Below the pieces are notes generated by a model. It saw only the letters and a list, made by a program, of their open reading frames with translations, ran no database searches and was not told where the DNA came from. From Planctomycetota bacterium (lineage in GTDB: Bacteria > Planctomycetota > Phycisphaerae > FEN-1346), in the NCBI GenBank assembly GCA_016872895.1, contig VGYT01000011.1, positions 1 through 34,162 on the forward strand: 34,162 nucleotides of DNA, given 5' to 3'. The position numbers and the translations under genes are program-made. Each line of letters starts with the position of its first letter. The stretch's first letter is position 1. This document shows positions 1 through 8,155 of the stretch, piece after piece.

Positions 1-1105
1 CGGTCTCGACCGCGAGGCCCAGGTTCACGTGCTTCCAGCGGATGATGCGGCCGCGGTCCCACGTGCGGTTGATGTCCGGATGCTGCCGCAGCGCCTTCAG
101 GCACGCCAGCATCACCAGGTGCGTAACCGTGGCGCCCATCTTCGCCTTGAGTTCCTCGCGCCGCGCCAGCAGCCGCGTTACGTCGGCGCTCGTCGTAACG
201 TAGAAGTGCGGGATGACGTGCTTGGCGGCGGTAACGCGGCGAGCCTGGGTCTTGAGGCGGAACGGCGCGTCTTCGACGTCGGCCTCCTCTTCCGTGACCT
301 CCAGGGCGGGCAGTTCCTCGTCGGCGGGCGGCCGGGCAGCGGGCTGCGGCCGGGCGCACAGCATCGCCAGCACATCATCGACCATGATAAGGCCGCCGGC
401 CCCCGTGCCGCGCAGCATGGAGGGGTCCAGCCGGAACCGTTTGATGAGCGCCGCCGCCAGCGGCTCCGCCTCGGGCTCGGGCGCGGCCGGGCGGGCCACG
501 GCACCGCCCCGGCGAGGCGCAGGGGCCGGCGGCGCCTTCACCGGCACCGGTTCGACGCGCGGCGGCTGGGCCTGGGCGACGAGGCGGGCCGCCTGCTCGA
601 CGTCCTCAGCCACGATGTTGCCGCGGGGGCCGGTGCCCTTCACCTTCGCGTAGTCTATGCCGCGCGCCTCGGCCAGTTTCCGCGCGTAGGGCGAGATGGT
701 GACGCGGCCTTCGCGCGGGGTCGCGGCCGGTTCGGGCGGCGGGGGCGCCGGGGACGGCGCCGGCGACGGCGGGGGCGGCACCGGGGCAGCGGCCGGAACT
801 TCGCGGGCAGCCGGCTCGCTGGGCGGCGCGGCCTCGCGCGCCGGCGCTTCCGCCGGGCCGGCATGCTCGCCCGGGCCCGACAGATACGCGATGACCTCGC
901 CGACGGGCACCTCGTCGCCGTCGCCGCGGACGATGCGGTCCACGCGGCCATCGTGGAAACACTCCAGTTCCATCACGGCCTTGTCGGACTCGATCTCGGC
1001 CAGGACGTCGCCCTCGCGGACGGCGTCGCCTTGCCGGACCTTCCACTTGATGATCTTGCCCTCTTCCATGCTGTCGGAGAGGCGGGGCATGACAACTTCG
1101 TACAT
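1..1105 (-). CDS. 2-oxoacid dehydrogenase E2 (dihydrolipoamide acyltransferase), C-terminus off window
   Basis: This is the acyltransferase core subunit of a pyruvate or branched-chain 2-oxoacid dehydrogenase complex. It begins MYEVVMPRLSDSMEEGKI, a lipoyl-domain start; the lipoyl-lysine loop is EIESDKAVMEL at about residues 40-50. An Ala/Pro-rich linker (about 80-125) leads to a peripheral subunit-binding domain (SPYARKLAEARGID...GTGPRGNIVAEDV). A second Ala/Pro linker leads to a second, degenerate PSBD-like unit (LIKRFRLDPSMLRGTGAGGLIMVDDV). The catalytic acyltransferase domain then starts (RRVTAAKHVIPHFYVT..., NLGLAVET). The window edge cuts it at about residue 368, so the catalytic HxxxDG motif is not visible. 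ATG at 1105 is preceded by AGGGGAG with good spacing. E1 and E3 genes are not in the window, so substrate class (pyruvate or branched-chain) cannot be decided. Confidence 0.93.
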   Translation of the reverse strand, partial: MYEVVMPRLSDSMEEGKIIKWKVRQGDAVREGDVLAEIESDKAVMELECFHDGRVDRIVRGDGDEVPVGEVIAYLSGPGEHAGPAEAPAREAAPPSEPAAREVPAAAPVPPPPSPAPSPAPPPPEPAATPREGRVTISPYARKLAEARGIDYAKVKGTGPRGNIVAEDVEQAARLVAQAQPPRVEPVPVKAPPAPAPRRGGAVARPAAPEPEAEPLAAALIKRFRLDPSMLRGTGAGGLIMVDDVLAMLCARPQPAARPPADEELPALEVTEEEADVEDAPFRLKTQARRVTAAKHVIPHFYVTTSADVTRLLARREELKAKMGATVTHLVMLACLKALRQHPDINRTWDRGRIIRWKHVNLGLAVET

Positions 1106-1232
1106 GGCGTACTCCCCTGGTGCTTCTGCTATCCAATTGTAGAGGCGGGAGGATTTTCTGCAAGCGTGGCGCCATATAGAGGCAATAGGCGGGCCGCCTC
1201 GACCGTATATACTTCCAGAAACGGAAACCTCT

Positions 1233-2993
1233 ATGCCCTTGGTTCGCCTGTTGACAGTCCTTCTGGCGGCCGCCCTTACCGCGCGCACGCTGGCGGCCGA
1301 AGCACAACGTCCCGCCGGGGATGCCGCCGACGAGTTCCAGTCGCGCTACGGCGAGGAACTGAAGCGCGCCCTGGAGACGCCCGCGCCCACCGACGACATC
1401 GCTCTGGCGTCGCGGCTGTACCGCGATGCCCGCCGCTCGTTTGAACCGGCCGGCCTTGCCGCCATGCTGTACGAGAAAGCCTACGAACTGGGCGCGAAGG
1501 ACCTTTCCGGCCACCCGACGGCCCTGGCGGCGCTGCGGCGACTGGGCGCCCTCCTCCCGGCGCGCAAGGTGGAGTGCTGCCAGAAGGCCGTGACCCTGCA
1601 TCAGCGCGAGTATGCCCAGGCGCGCGGCGAGGAGCGGCCCAAGGCGGCGGAGAGCGTCATCGGCGCATACCGCGACCTGGCCCAGGCCCAGGAGGACGCC
1701 GGCGACGCCGACGCCGCCATCGCATCCTTGCGCCAGGCCCTCATCCTGGCCGGCAGCATCCGGGCCGAGTCGCGCCCCGCCCTCCAGACGCAACTGGCGG
1801 ACCTGGTGGGCCGCACGCAGACAGCGCGGCAACTGGCATCGCTGAAGGCCAAACTCGAAGCCAGCCCGCAGAACCTGGCCCTCCGCAAGGAACTCGTGCG
1901 GACCTGCCTCGTGGACTTGGACGACCCCGCCCAGGCGGCTGCGTTCGTCGATGACAGCCTCGACCCGCCCGCGCGCAAGTACGTTCCCGCGGCCGCCCGC
2001 GGCGTCGAGGCGGCGCCCGAACTGGCATGCCTGGAACTGGCCGACTGGTACCGCGGCCTGGTTTTGGAGGCCAGGACTTCCGCCGCCAAGGCCGCCGTCC
2101 TCGGCCGCGCCCGCGATTACTACACGCGGTTCCTGGCCCTCCATACGATTCAGGACGCGGCGCGAGCCGCCGCAGCGCAGGCCCTTAAGAAGGTGGAAGA
2201 CGACCTGGCGACCCTCGGCCCCGCCGCCCGGCCAGGCAGGCGGCGGCTGCTGGTCATGACGCTGGCCAGGTCAAACTTCCACCGCTCCACGGCCGTGGCA
2301 GCGCGGCTCATCCAGGAGACGGGCCAGAAGACGCAGTCCTATGATACGACCGTGCGCGACGATGCCGGCGCGTTCAGCCCGACCGTCCTTATGCCCTTTG
2401 ACGCCGTCTGCCTGGTCAACTGCAACGGAGAACTGGCCGACGCCTCCGGCTTGAAGGCCCTGCTGGATTTCGTCCGCAACGGCAAGGGGCTGGCGGCCAT
2501 CCACTCCGCCGCCGCCGCGTTCACCAGGTCCCCGGACTACGCCGACATGCTCGGCGCGGGCTTCGGCGGCTCGCCCTTCGGCCGCGTCTCGGTGAAGATC
2601 GACGACCCCTTCTCGCCGCTGGTCGCCTCGTTCGGCGGCAAAGGCTTCGAACTGCGCGACGAACTCTACTCGTTCCGCGACCCGTACTCGCGTGAGAAAC
2701 TGCACATCCTTCTGAGCGTGGACGCCGAGAACTCCGGCCCCTACCTCGGCCGGCGCACCGAACGGCAAGACGCCGACTACGCCGTCAGTTGGATAAAGAC
2801 CTACGGCCAGGGCCGCGTCTTCTACACAGCCCTCGCACACGACGAGGCGGCCTACAGCGACCCGGCCATCGCCGGGCACATCCTGGCGGGCGTCCGCTTC
2901 GCCCTGGGCCTTCTGGCGGCCGACACGACGCCTAGCGCGCGGCTGGCGGCGGTCAGGCCCGTCCGCGGCCCGCCCCTCAGCCGGCAGCAGTAG
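1233..2993 (+). CDS. Exported ThuA-like protein with helical N-terminal region
   Basis: A 586-residue protein with a Sec signal peptide (MPLVRLLTVLLAAALTARTLAAEA). An alpha-helical, TPR-like region runs to about residue 320 (for example ESVIGAYRDLAQAQEDAGDADAAIASLRQAL). A ThuA/type-1 glutamine-amidotransferase-like fold follows from about residue 333 (RRRLLVMTLARSNFHRS). Where true amidotransferases have a Cys nucleophile, this protein reads GLAAIHSAAAAF, as ThuA-type proteins do. The end of the fold is the characteristic GRVFYTALAHDEAAY followed by a helix. ThuA proteins are linked to sugar and trehalose-like metabolism in other bacteria, but no substrate can be read here. ATG at 1233 fits the signal peptide; no strong ribosome site precedes it. 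It is divergent from the E2 gene and convergent with the phosphoesterase gene. Confidence 0.85.
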   Translation: MPLVRLLTVLLAAALTARTLAAEAQRPAGDAADEFQSRYGEELKRALETPAPTDDIALASRLYRDARRSFEPAGLAAMLYEKAYELGAKDLSGHPTALAALRRLGALLPARKVECCQKAVTLHQREYAQARGEERPKAAESVIGAYRDLAQAQEDAGDADAAIASLRQALILAGSIRAESRPALQTQLADLVGRTQTARQLASLKAKLEASPQNLALRKELVRTCLVDLDDPAQAAAFVDDSLDPPARKYVPAAARGVEAAPELACLELADWYRGLVLEARTSAAKAAVLGRARDYYTRFLALHTIQDAARAAAAQALKKVEDDLATLGPAARPGRRRLLVMTLARSNFHRSTAVAARLIQETGQKTQSYDTTVRDDAGAFSPTVLMPFDAVCLVNCNGELADASGLKALLDFVRNGKGLAAIHSAAAAFTRSPDYADMLGAGFGGSPFGRVSVKIDDPFSPLVASFGGKGFELRDELYSFRDPYSREKLHILLSVDAENSGPYLGRRTERQDADYAVSWIKTYGQGRVFYTALAHDEAAYSDPAIAGHILAGVRFALGLLAADTTPSARLAAVRPVRGPPLSRQQ

Positions 2994-2996
2994 GCC

Positions 2997-3020
2997 GGAG
3001 CATTGCCGCCCGCATGCTCC
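2997..3020. terminator. Hairpin between convergent genes
   Basis: GGAGCAT (2997-3003) pairs perfectly with ATGCTCC (3014-3020) across a 10-base loop. It starts 4 bp after the stop of the ThuA-like gene and lies 24 bp short of the stop of the convergent phosphoesterase gene. There is only a short T-rich trailer (TTGTG) on the plus strand, so a terminator role is plausible but weak. Confidence 0.35.
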
Positions 3021-3043
3021 TTGTGCCCGAAGATGCCGGGGCG

Positions 3044-4531
3044 TCAGCCCGACGGCCTTCCATTGCGCACTTCGCACGAATATGTGAACGCAGGTTCGCC
3101 GTTGCGAACGCCGAGCCCCGCCGTTCTATCATCGCCCGTGCGAATGTATTGAACAGTTACGCGCTCCGGTGCAACGCGCACCAGCAGGTGCCCCGAGTTG
3201 GGAAGAAAGTCTCCCTTGCGGTAGGCGTATTCCTCCGCCTGATGATTGCGGAAGTTGCGGTGCGCCGGCTGAGGCACGAGTTGGTACACCACGCCGTCAA
3301 GTTCCTGTCGCGCAAAGAAGTGGTCGTGTCCGTGGAAGACGATCCGCACGCCGTTATCCGCCAGGAGGCGATGGATCGGGGCGCCCCAGCCCGGGCGCCG
3401 CACCGCAAACTCATCTTGTCCGCCGGCGCTGCGACCACCCCACTCGTACAGGGCCGCCGCTTCAGCGCCCCCGCGTCCTGCCGAATCCAAACCGCCGACC
3501 AACTGGTGGATAAAGACGAACTTCCACGCGGCCCTGGACGACCGGAGCGTACGGCCCAGCCAATCGTACTGCGCCTTGCCAATCGCCATGTTCCAGGGAG
3601 TCGCGCCGCCGCGCGTAGATCCGGAATACCAGTAAGGGTCAAGGACGACGAAAAGCCCGTCGCCCCATTCCCATGCATAGTAGTTCTGAAGGCTGCCCGC
3701 GTGGGGATGGGCGGCGTCATTGCCGCTGTAGAAATCTGACGCGACGGGGTTCGGAAAGAACCGTTTTCGCTGGGCGTTGGCCCATACTGCCAGGCCGCCC
3801 GCCGCATCGGCCCCGGGCCGGAACGTCTCTTCGCCATCGTGGTTGCCAAGCACCAGAAAAACGGGCGCTGCGTGGCCAACCAGTCCCAGCCAGTAGCGCT
3901 GCGCATCGTACTGACGTGCTGCGCTCTGGCGAGAGGCATGTTTGCCGGTCATGAACGCGTCGCCCAGGTCAATGTGAAAGTCCGGCCTTTCGGCAAGCAC
4001 GTTCTCAAGCGTCCGCCGGTACAGGATTAAGTCGGTTGATTCGTCCAGGTGGGCATCGGATTGCACGGTGAAAGCGAACGCCGCGCCCGGCTCGCGCCTT
4101 GTGTGAAACGAGCCATTTCCCTCAACCGGCAACAGCGGGACGCCTGTCTCGGCGTCCAGCACGCGATACTCATAAGGCCTGTTCTTCTCCAGCCCGTCAA
4201 TGACGACCTCGCGGGGCTCGCCCGGCCGCAGGTCAAAGGCCGGCGTTCGGCGTTGCAAAGGTTCGCCCCGGACTCCGTAGGCGATGATTGCCCGCACCGG
4301 CCTGAAAAGCAGAACACTGGCAGTCACCGAACGGTCCGTCGGCCGGCCCAGAATGACGTTGCCCTCGTACTTGGGGACGTCAGTCAGGAAAACGGCGCCG
4401 CTTTTCTCCCCGCGATCCCGCCGCATGTTCGGGAGCGGACCCCGCTGCTCGGGCGATGCCGCATCGGCGGCGGGCGGCCAGCACGTAACGGCGGCACAGA
4501 ACACGGTCAAGCAGCACGCAACATGTCGCAT
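3044..4531 (-). CDS. Exported calcineurin-like metallophosphoesterase
   Basis: A 495-residue secreted protein with signal peptide MRHVACCLTVFCAAVTCWPPAADA. An N-terminal beta-sandwich resembles the fibronectin-III-like domain of purple acid phosphatases (to about residue 145). A dinuclear-metal phosphoesterase domain follows, with its motifs in order: SDAH (about 157), DLGDAF (about 190), GNHDGEE (about 229), FIHQL (about 341) and HGHDH (about 400). All expected metal ligands are present, so it is probably active on an extracytoplasmic phosphoester. The substrate is unknown. Its ATG overlaps the upstream stop by one base (TAATG at 4533-4529), so translation is coupled to the Spy-like gene. 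GC is somewhat lower than in neighbouring genes (58% in one 60-base line counted). Confidence 0.9.
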   Translation of the reverse strand: MRHVACCLTVFCAAVTCWPPAADAASPEQRGPLPNMRRDRGEKSGAVFLTDVPKYEGNVILGRPTDRSVTASVLLFRPVRAIIAYGVRGEPLQRRTPAFDLRPGEPREVVIDGLEKNRPYEYRVLDAETGVPLLPVEGNGSFHTRREPGAAFAFTVQSDAHLDESTDLILYRRTLENVLAERPDFHIDLGDAFMTGKHASRQSAARQYDAQRYWLGLVGHAAPVFLVLGNHDGEETFRPGADAAGGLAVWANAQRKRFFPNPVASDFYSGNDAAHPHAGSLQNYYAWEWGDGLFVVLDPYWYSGSTRGGATPWNMAIGKAQYDWLGRTLRSSRAAWKFVFIHQLVGGLDSAGRGGAEAAALYEWGGRSAGGQDEFAVRRPGWGAPIHRLLADNGVRIVFHGHDHFFARQELDGVVYQLVPQPAHRNFRNHQAEEYAYRKGDFLPNSGHLLVRVAPERVTVQYIRTGDDRTAGLGVRNGEPAFTYSCEVRNGRPSG

Positions 4532-5832
4532 TACTGCGCCCCCTTGGCGGCCCGGGGAGGGAAGAAAAAGTGGTCGGTATCCGGCAACGCCGGCGCCTGC
4601 TCAACCGGCTGCGAGTAGATATAGGCCGGAGCGCTCTTGTAGCCTTCAAGGTTGCGCAGTTTGGCAAACAGTTGCCTCTGCTCGGCCGACAGGGTCTTGT
4701 TGACGGCGGCAAACGCCGCGGCATAGGCGTGGGAGACCTCGCCGTCAAGTTCGCCGTAGCGGCGGCCAAGCGCAAGGACCTTCGCCTTGTCGGGCGTCTC
4801 GCCTTTCAGGAACCTTCGGAGTTCCGTGGAGATCGCGCGCCGCACTTCCACAATCTCTGCAAGGGCCTTGCGTTGCCGGGGAATAATCGCGGTGACGCAA
4901 CTGCGCTGCTCGGGCGTAAGAGCGTCAAGAAACGCCCTGCCCAGGTCCCCCGTAGCCGAAGTGCTTATGTCGTAGTCGCGCTTGCCCATGGCCGGCATGT
5001 CTTTCATGTAGAACCCGCCGAAGTAAGTGCCGTGGCGCTCGGGACAGAAGTACGTGTCGGCCTCAACGGAGCCTGCGTACCAACTGAAGAACTCGCTCGC
5101 ATAGGTCATGTACGCCACATTGACGAGCCTCTCCGCGCCCCTCGGCAACCTGTACCCGTCCGCGTCAACCTCAGGCCAGGTGCTGAAGTCGCCGAACTTC
5201 ATCCTGGCAAGACAGGCTTTCTGTTCGGGCGTGAACGACGCCGCGACCTGTGCAAACACTTGTGCACGCTTGTAACTGATCTCCGCGTCAAAGGCGAAGA
5301 GGTCGCCCACGTACTTGACGACCGACTCCTTGTTCAGCCCCTGGCTGCCGGCAGGCAGGTCGCCCTTCAACTCGCGCCAGAAGGCCTTGATGAGCGGCAG
5401 GCGCTTCTCGGCCAGTGCGCGCAGTTCTCCGGCCTCCCGCCGCGCCGCTCCCTGGAACAGGGCACGCTGCTCGTCGTTCAGCACGTGCAGCACGTTTCCC
5501 GCGACGCGGTTAAGGAAGATGGGATTGTGCCCTTTGCCTGCCGCGTCAATGTCGCGCATGTACTGGAACCCGAAGAAGTCGCACACCTTGCCTGGCGGCA
5601 GGAACGTGCAGGCGCCGTAATCGCCGCTGATGAAAGCCAAACCGCTGAAGGCAATGGTATGCAGTTGGGCCTGGTCCGACACGGCCTGCTCTATTGAATA
5701 CCGCTGCCTGGGCCCGCGCCGACCCTGTTCCGGCTGCGCGGCAGCACAGACTTCCGCGCCGACAAGCGCCAAGAACAAGACCGCTGCCGCGCACGCAAAG
5801 CCGCATCCGCCGTTCTTCTTGCCGGACCGCAT
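4531..5832 (-). CDS. Duplicated Spy/CpxP-like periplasmic protein
   Basis: A 433-residue exported protein (signal peptide to about residue 32, ending GAEVCAAA) made of two diverged halves. Each half has an aromatic and Cys/Phe-rich segment, then an LTPEQR-type helix motif. Half one has GDYGACTFLPPGKVCDFFGFQYMRD then LNDEQRALF. Half two has ADTYFCPERHGTYFGGFYMKD then LTPEQRSCV. Further FTPEQKACL and LSAEQRQLF motifs close each half. LTxxQ-type motifs are known from Spy/CpxP envelope chaperones, but the match is loose and the aromatic segment is not part of Spy. ATG at 5832 has AAGGGA eight bases upstream. It is first in a two-gene unit with the metallophosphoesterase. Function is unknown. Confidence 0.8.
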   Translation of the reverse strand: MRSGKKNGGCGFACAAAVLFLALVGAEVCAAAQPEQGRRGPRQRYSIEQAVSDQAQLHTIAFSGLAFISGDYGACTFLPPGKVCDFFGFQYMRDIDAAGKGHNPIFLNRVAGNVLHVLNDEQRALFQGAARREAGELRALAEKRLPLIKAFWRELKGDLPAGSQGLNKESVVKYVGDLFAFDAEISYKRAQVFAQVAASFTPEQKACLARMKFGDFSTWPEVDADGYRLPRGAERLVNVAYMTYASEFFSWYAGSVEADTYFCPERHGTYFGGFYMKDMPAMGKRDYDISTSATGDLGRAFLDALTPEQRSCVTAIIPRQRKALAEIVEVRRAISTELRRFLKGETPDKAKVLALGRRYGELDGEVSHAYAAAFAAVNKTLSAEQRQLFAKLRNLEGYKSAPAYIYSQPVEQAPALPDTDHFFFPPRAAKGAQ

Positions 5833-5930
5833 GGCTGTTTCCCTTCGTTCCGTTGCCCCCTCCCGTGCAATAGTGCACTCGCAGGGCGTCCGGTAACGCC
5901 GGGGCGTGCAGAATCCGCGGCTGCGCCGGG

Positions 5931-5990
5931 GCCTACATTCTGGGGAGCACCAAGCCGGGGCGCTACCCCGGCCTACATACTGCGGAGCAC
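5931..5990. repeat. Partial 3'-end duplication and hairpin downstream of HEAT gene
   Basis: The 20-mer at 5971-5990 (the last codons of the HEAT gene) recurs at 5931-5950 with two mismatches. Between them GCCGGGG (5954-5960) and CCCCGGC (5966-5972) form a perfect 7-bp stem directly after the stop codon on the minus strand. It could act as a transcript end, though it has no U tract, or be a remnant of a small dispersed repeat. Confidence 0.5.
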
Positions 5991-8132
5991 TTCCTCGGCA
6001 TCCCGGCGGGTGGCCTCGGTTTGCGCTGCGGCAAGGACTTTCTTCATGGCGGCGCGGACGGCTTCTCTTGAGTCCGCACCGAGGCCGCGGGCGATCTTGA
6101 CGGCGGCGGCCGCAGCCTCTTCCCGGAGCGCTTCGTCGGCCAAGAGCGGCACGACCATCTGCAGCGCGTCCGCCGACTTCATGTCGCCCAGCGCACCGAG
6201 CACCAGGCGCTTCTCATCCGGCCGCCGGGCCGCCGCCAGCGCAGCGGCGTACATCGCCAACCTCTCGGCCTCCGGGCGCTCGGTCATCGCACCGGCCAGC
6301 CGCACGTAGCCCCGCAGCGCCAGCACCTGGTGCGCGGGCTTCGCGGCCGACCGCGCAAGTTCGAGCAGGTCCGGCGCCGCCGCGGCGTCGGGCCAGTCGG
6401 CCAGCGACCTGACGGCGGCATCCTGAACTTGGGGCCGCGAGTCCTTGACGGCGGGCCGCACGGCCGCAAGCGCCTTATCGCCCCCCGTCCTGCCGAGAAC
6501 GCGAACGAGGGCCGCCCGCACGCGCGTCACCGTGCGGAAATCCATCGCCTGGATGATCATATCCGCGTACGCATCCTTGTCCTTGGCGCGCGTGCCCATG
6601 GCCGCGAGCGCGCGCTCGGGGCCGGCCGGCGAGTCAGGCAGCGACAGCAACAGCAGGAGGCTCGCCGCGTGTTTCTCTTCTGCGAGGTTCTCCAGGGCGG
6701 CATACGCTTCGGCGGCAACATCCGGCCCGAAGCGGCCATCCGCCGCCGCAAGAAGCGCATCTACATAATTTCTTGCCCCCCGTGTGACCAGGACGGACAC
6801 GAGTTCTTTGGCGCCGGTAAAGGGTCCATCCAGAATCGCCTGCGCGACGGCGGCGGTCGCCCGCTGGCCGGGCATGCGTTCAAGAGACCGACGGGCCGCC
6901 TGCTTCTCCTTGTCGTTCGGCGAAGACAGCATGCCGATTAGCGCCTCGGCGGCCTTGCCGTCGGAGGACTCGGCGGCGGCGCGGATGCCCGCCAGCCGCG
7001 CGGCCTCTTCCCGCTCGCCCATGGCCGCGATTACGGCCGCCGTCGCCGCCGACCCGCCGCGGCGGACAAGCATCGCCAGCACTTCTCCGCGAGCCTGCGG
7101 CTCCAGCGAAGGCATGACCGCAAGCCACGCGGCCGTCACGGCGTCGCCGGGCAAGAGGGCGGCCGCATCCATCGCCGCCGCGCGGACCTGCGGGTCGCCG
7201 TCCTTCATGGCCTGAACCAGGTCGTCCGCGGCCGCCGCTCCGAGCAACGCCGCCAGGCCGCGAAGCGCCGCGCCGACGATGTGGCGCTCGCCCCGAGCCT
7301 TCGCGCCCGCCAGGAGCGCGCGGTAAACCTCCTCGGCCTCGCGGGGTCTCTGCGTCTCGGCCAGGCGCTGTGCCAGCAGGAGCGCGGCATCGGTCGCCAC
7401 GGCTCGCTCGTAGGCCGACTCGGCTGCGGCCGCCTTATGGAGCGTCTCCCACGCGGCAGGGTCGCCGATGTTCGCCAGGGCCCGGAGCGCGGCCATGCGC
7501 ACCTCGCGGTCGGGGTCGGCGGCCGCCTTCGCGAGGTCCGCCGCCGCGGGCGCGTAGCGCAGCACTCCGAGGTTCTGAACGATGGTCAGGCGGCACTTGC
7601 CGTGCGACTTGGGGCGCGCAGCCAGAAGCGCCGCCGCGGCCTCGCCGCCGCCGATGGTCACGAGCGTCTGCGCGGCATATTCACATAGTTCATCGTCCAG
7701 GAGGAACCCGCTGACGGCGGGCACGGCCTTCGGGCAGCCGGCGATGCGAAGTTGCTGGAGGAAGAACCCCTTGACGGCCGTCGGGGCAGGCCCGGCCAGG
7801 AGGCCCCGCAGCGCCTCGCAGACCATCAGCCGCTCGGCCTCCGCCCCCGGCCGCGAGACGTAAAGCGCAACGCCGTGCAGAGCCTGCCGCGCGCGCCAGT
7901 CGTCGGCCGCCCCCGGCTCGACCACGAGGGCCGCCAGGTCCGCGACGCCCCGGGGCCCGAGTTTGACGAGTTCGGCCACGGCCGCCCGGCCCGCGGCGGC
8001 GTCGGCGGCCGGGAACTTCTCCAGGATGGCCGCGAGCGGCCCCGACGGCGGGGGCGTGGCCGGGCCGGCCGCCGCCCCGGCCGCCGGCGCCACCAGGCAG
8101 GCGGCAAGGGCCGAGGCCCAGAGAAGTCGCAT
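5973..8132 (-). CDS. Exported HEAT/armadillo-repeat protein
   Basis: A 719-residue secreted alpha-solenoid. The reading frame stays open upstream, but the ATG at 8132 is clearly the start: it has GGAGGT six bases ahead and begins a signal peptide, MRLLWASALAACLVAPAAGAAAG. From about residue 40 to the end the protein is a run of HEAT-type helical repeats, recognisable from units such as PDREVRMAALRALANIGDPAAWETL, KDGDPQVRAAAMDAAALLPGD and KDSRPQVQDAAVRSLADWPDA. No catalytic motif is visible. HEAT solenoids usually bind proteins. It lies 23 bp downstream of the 681-residue gene, as the last gene of a three-gene unit with the two large module-sharing proteins, so a scaffold role in the same envelope assembly is a reasonable inference. 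Confidence 0.88.
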   Translation of the reverse strand: MRLLWASALAACLVAPAAGAAAGPATPPPSGPLAAILEKFPAADAAAGRAAVAELVKLGPRGVADLAALVVEPGAADDWRARQALHGVALYVSRPGAEAERLMVCEALRGLLAGPAPTAVKGFFLQQLRIAGCPKAVPAVSGFLLDDELCEYAAQTLVTIGGGEAAAALLAARPKSHGKCRLTIVQNLGVLRYAPAAADLAKAAADPDREVRMAALRALANIGDPAAWETLHKAAAAESAYERAVATDAALLLAQRLAETQRPREAEEVYRALLAGAKARGERHIVGAALRGLAALLGAAAADDLVQAMKDGDPQVRAAAMDAAALLPGDAVTAAWLAVMPSLEPQARGEVLAMLVRRGGSAATAAVIAAMGEREEAARLAGIRAAAESSDGKAAEALIGMLSSPNDKEKQAARRSLERMPGQRATAAVAQAILDGPFTGAKELVSVLVTRGARNYVDALLAAADGRFGPDVAAEAYAALENLAEEKHAASLLLLLSLPDSPAGPERALAAMGTRAKDKDAYADMIIQAMDFRTVTRVRAALVRVLGRTGGDKALAAVRPAVKDSRPQVQDAAVRSLADWPDAAAAPDLLELARSAAKPAHQVLALRGYVRLAGAMTERPEAERLAMYAAALAAARRPDEKRLVLGALGDMKSADALQMVVPLLADEALREEAAAAAVKIARGLGADSREAVRAAMKKVLAAAQTEATRRDAEEVLRSM

Positions 8133-8155
8133 CGCACGACCTCCATCAACGCGGC

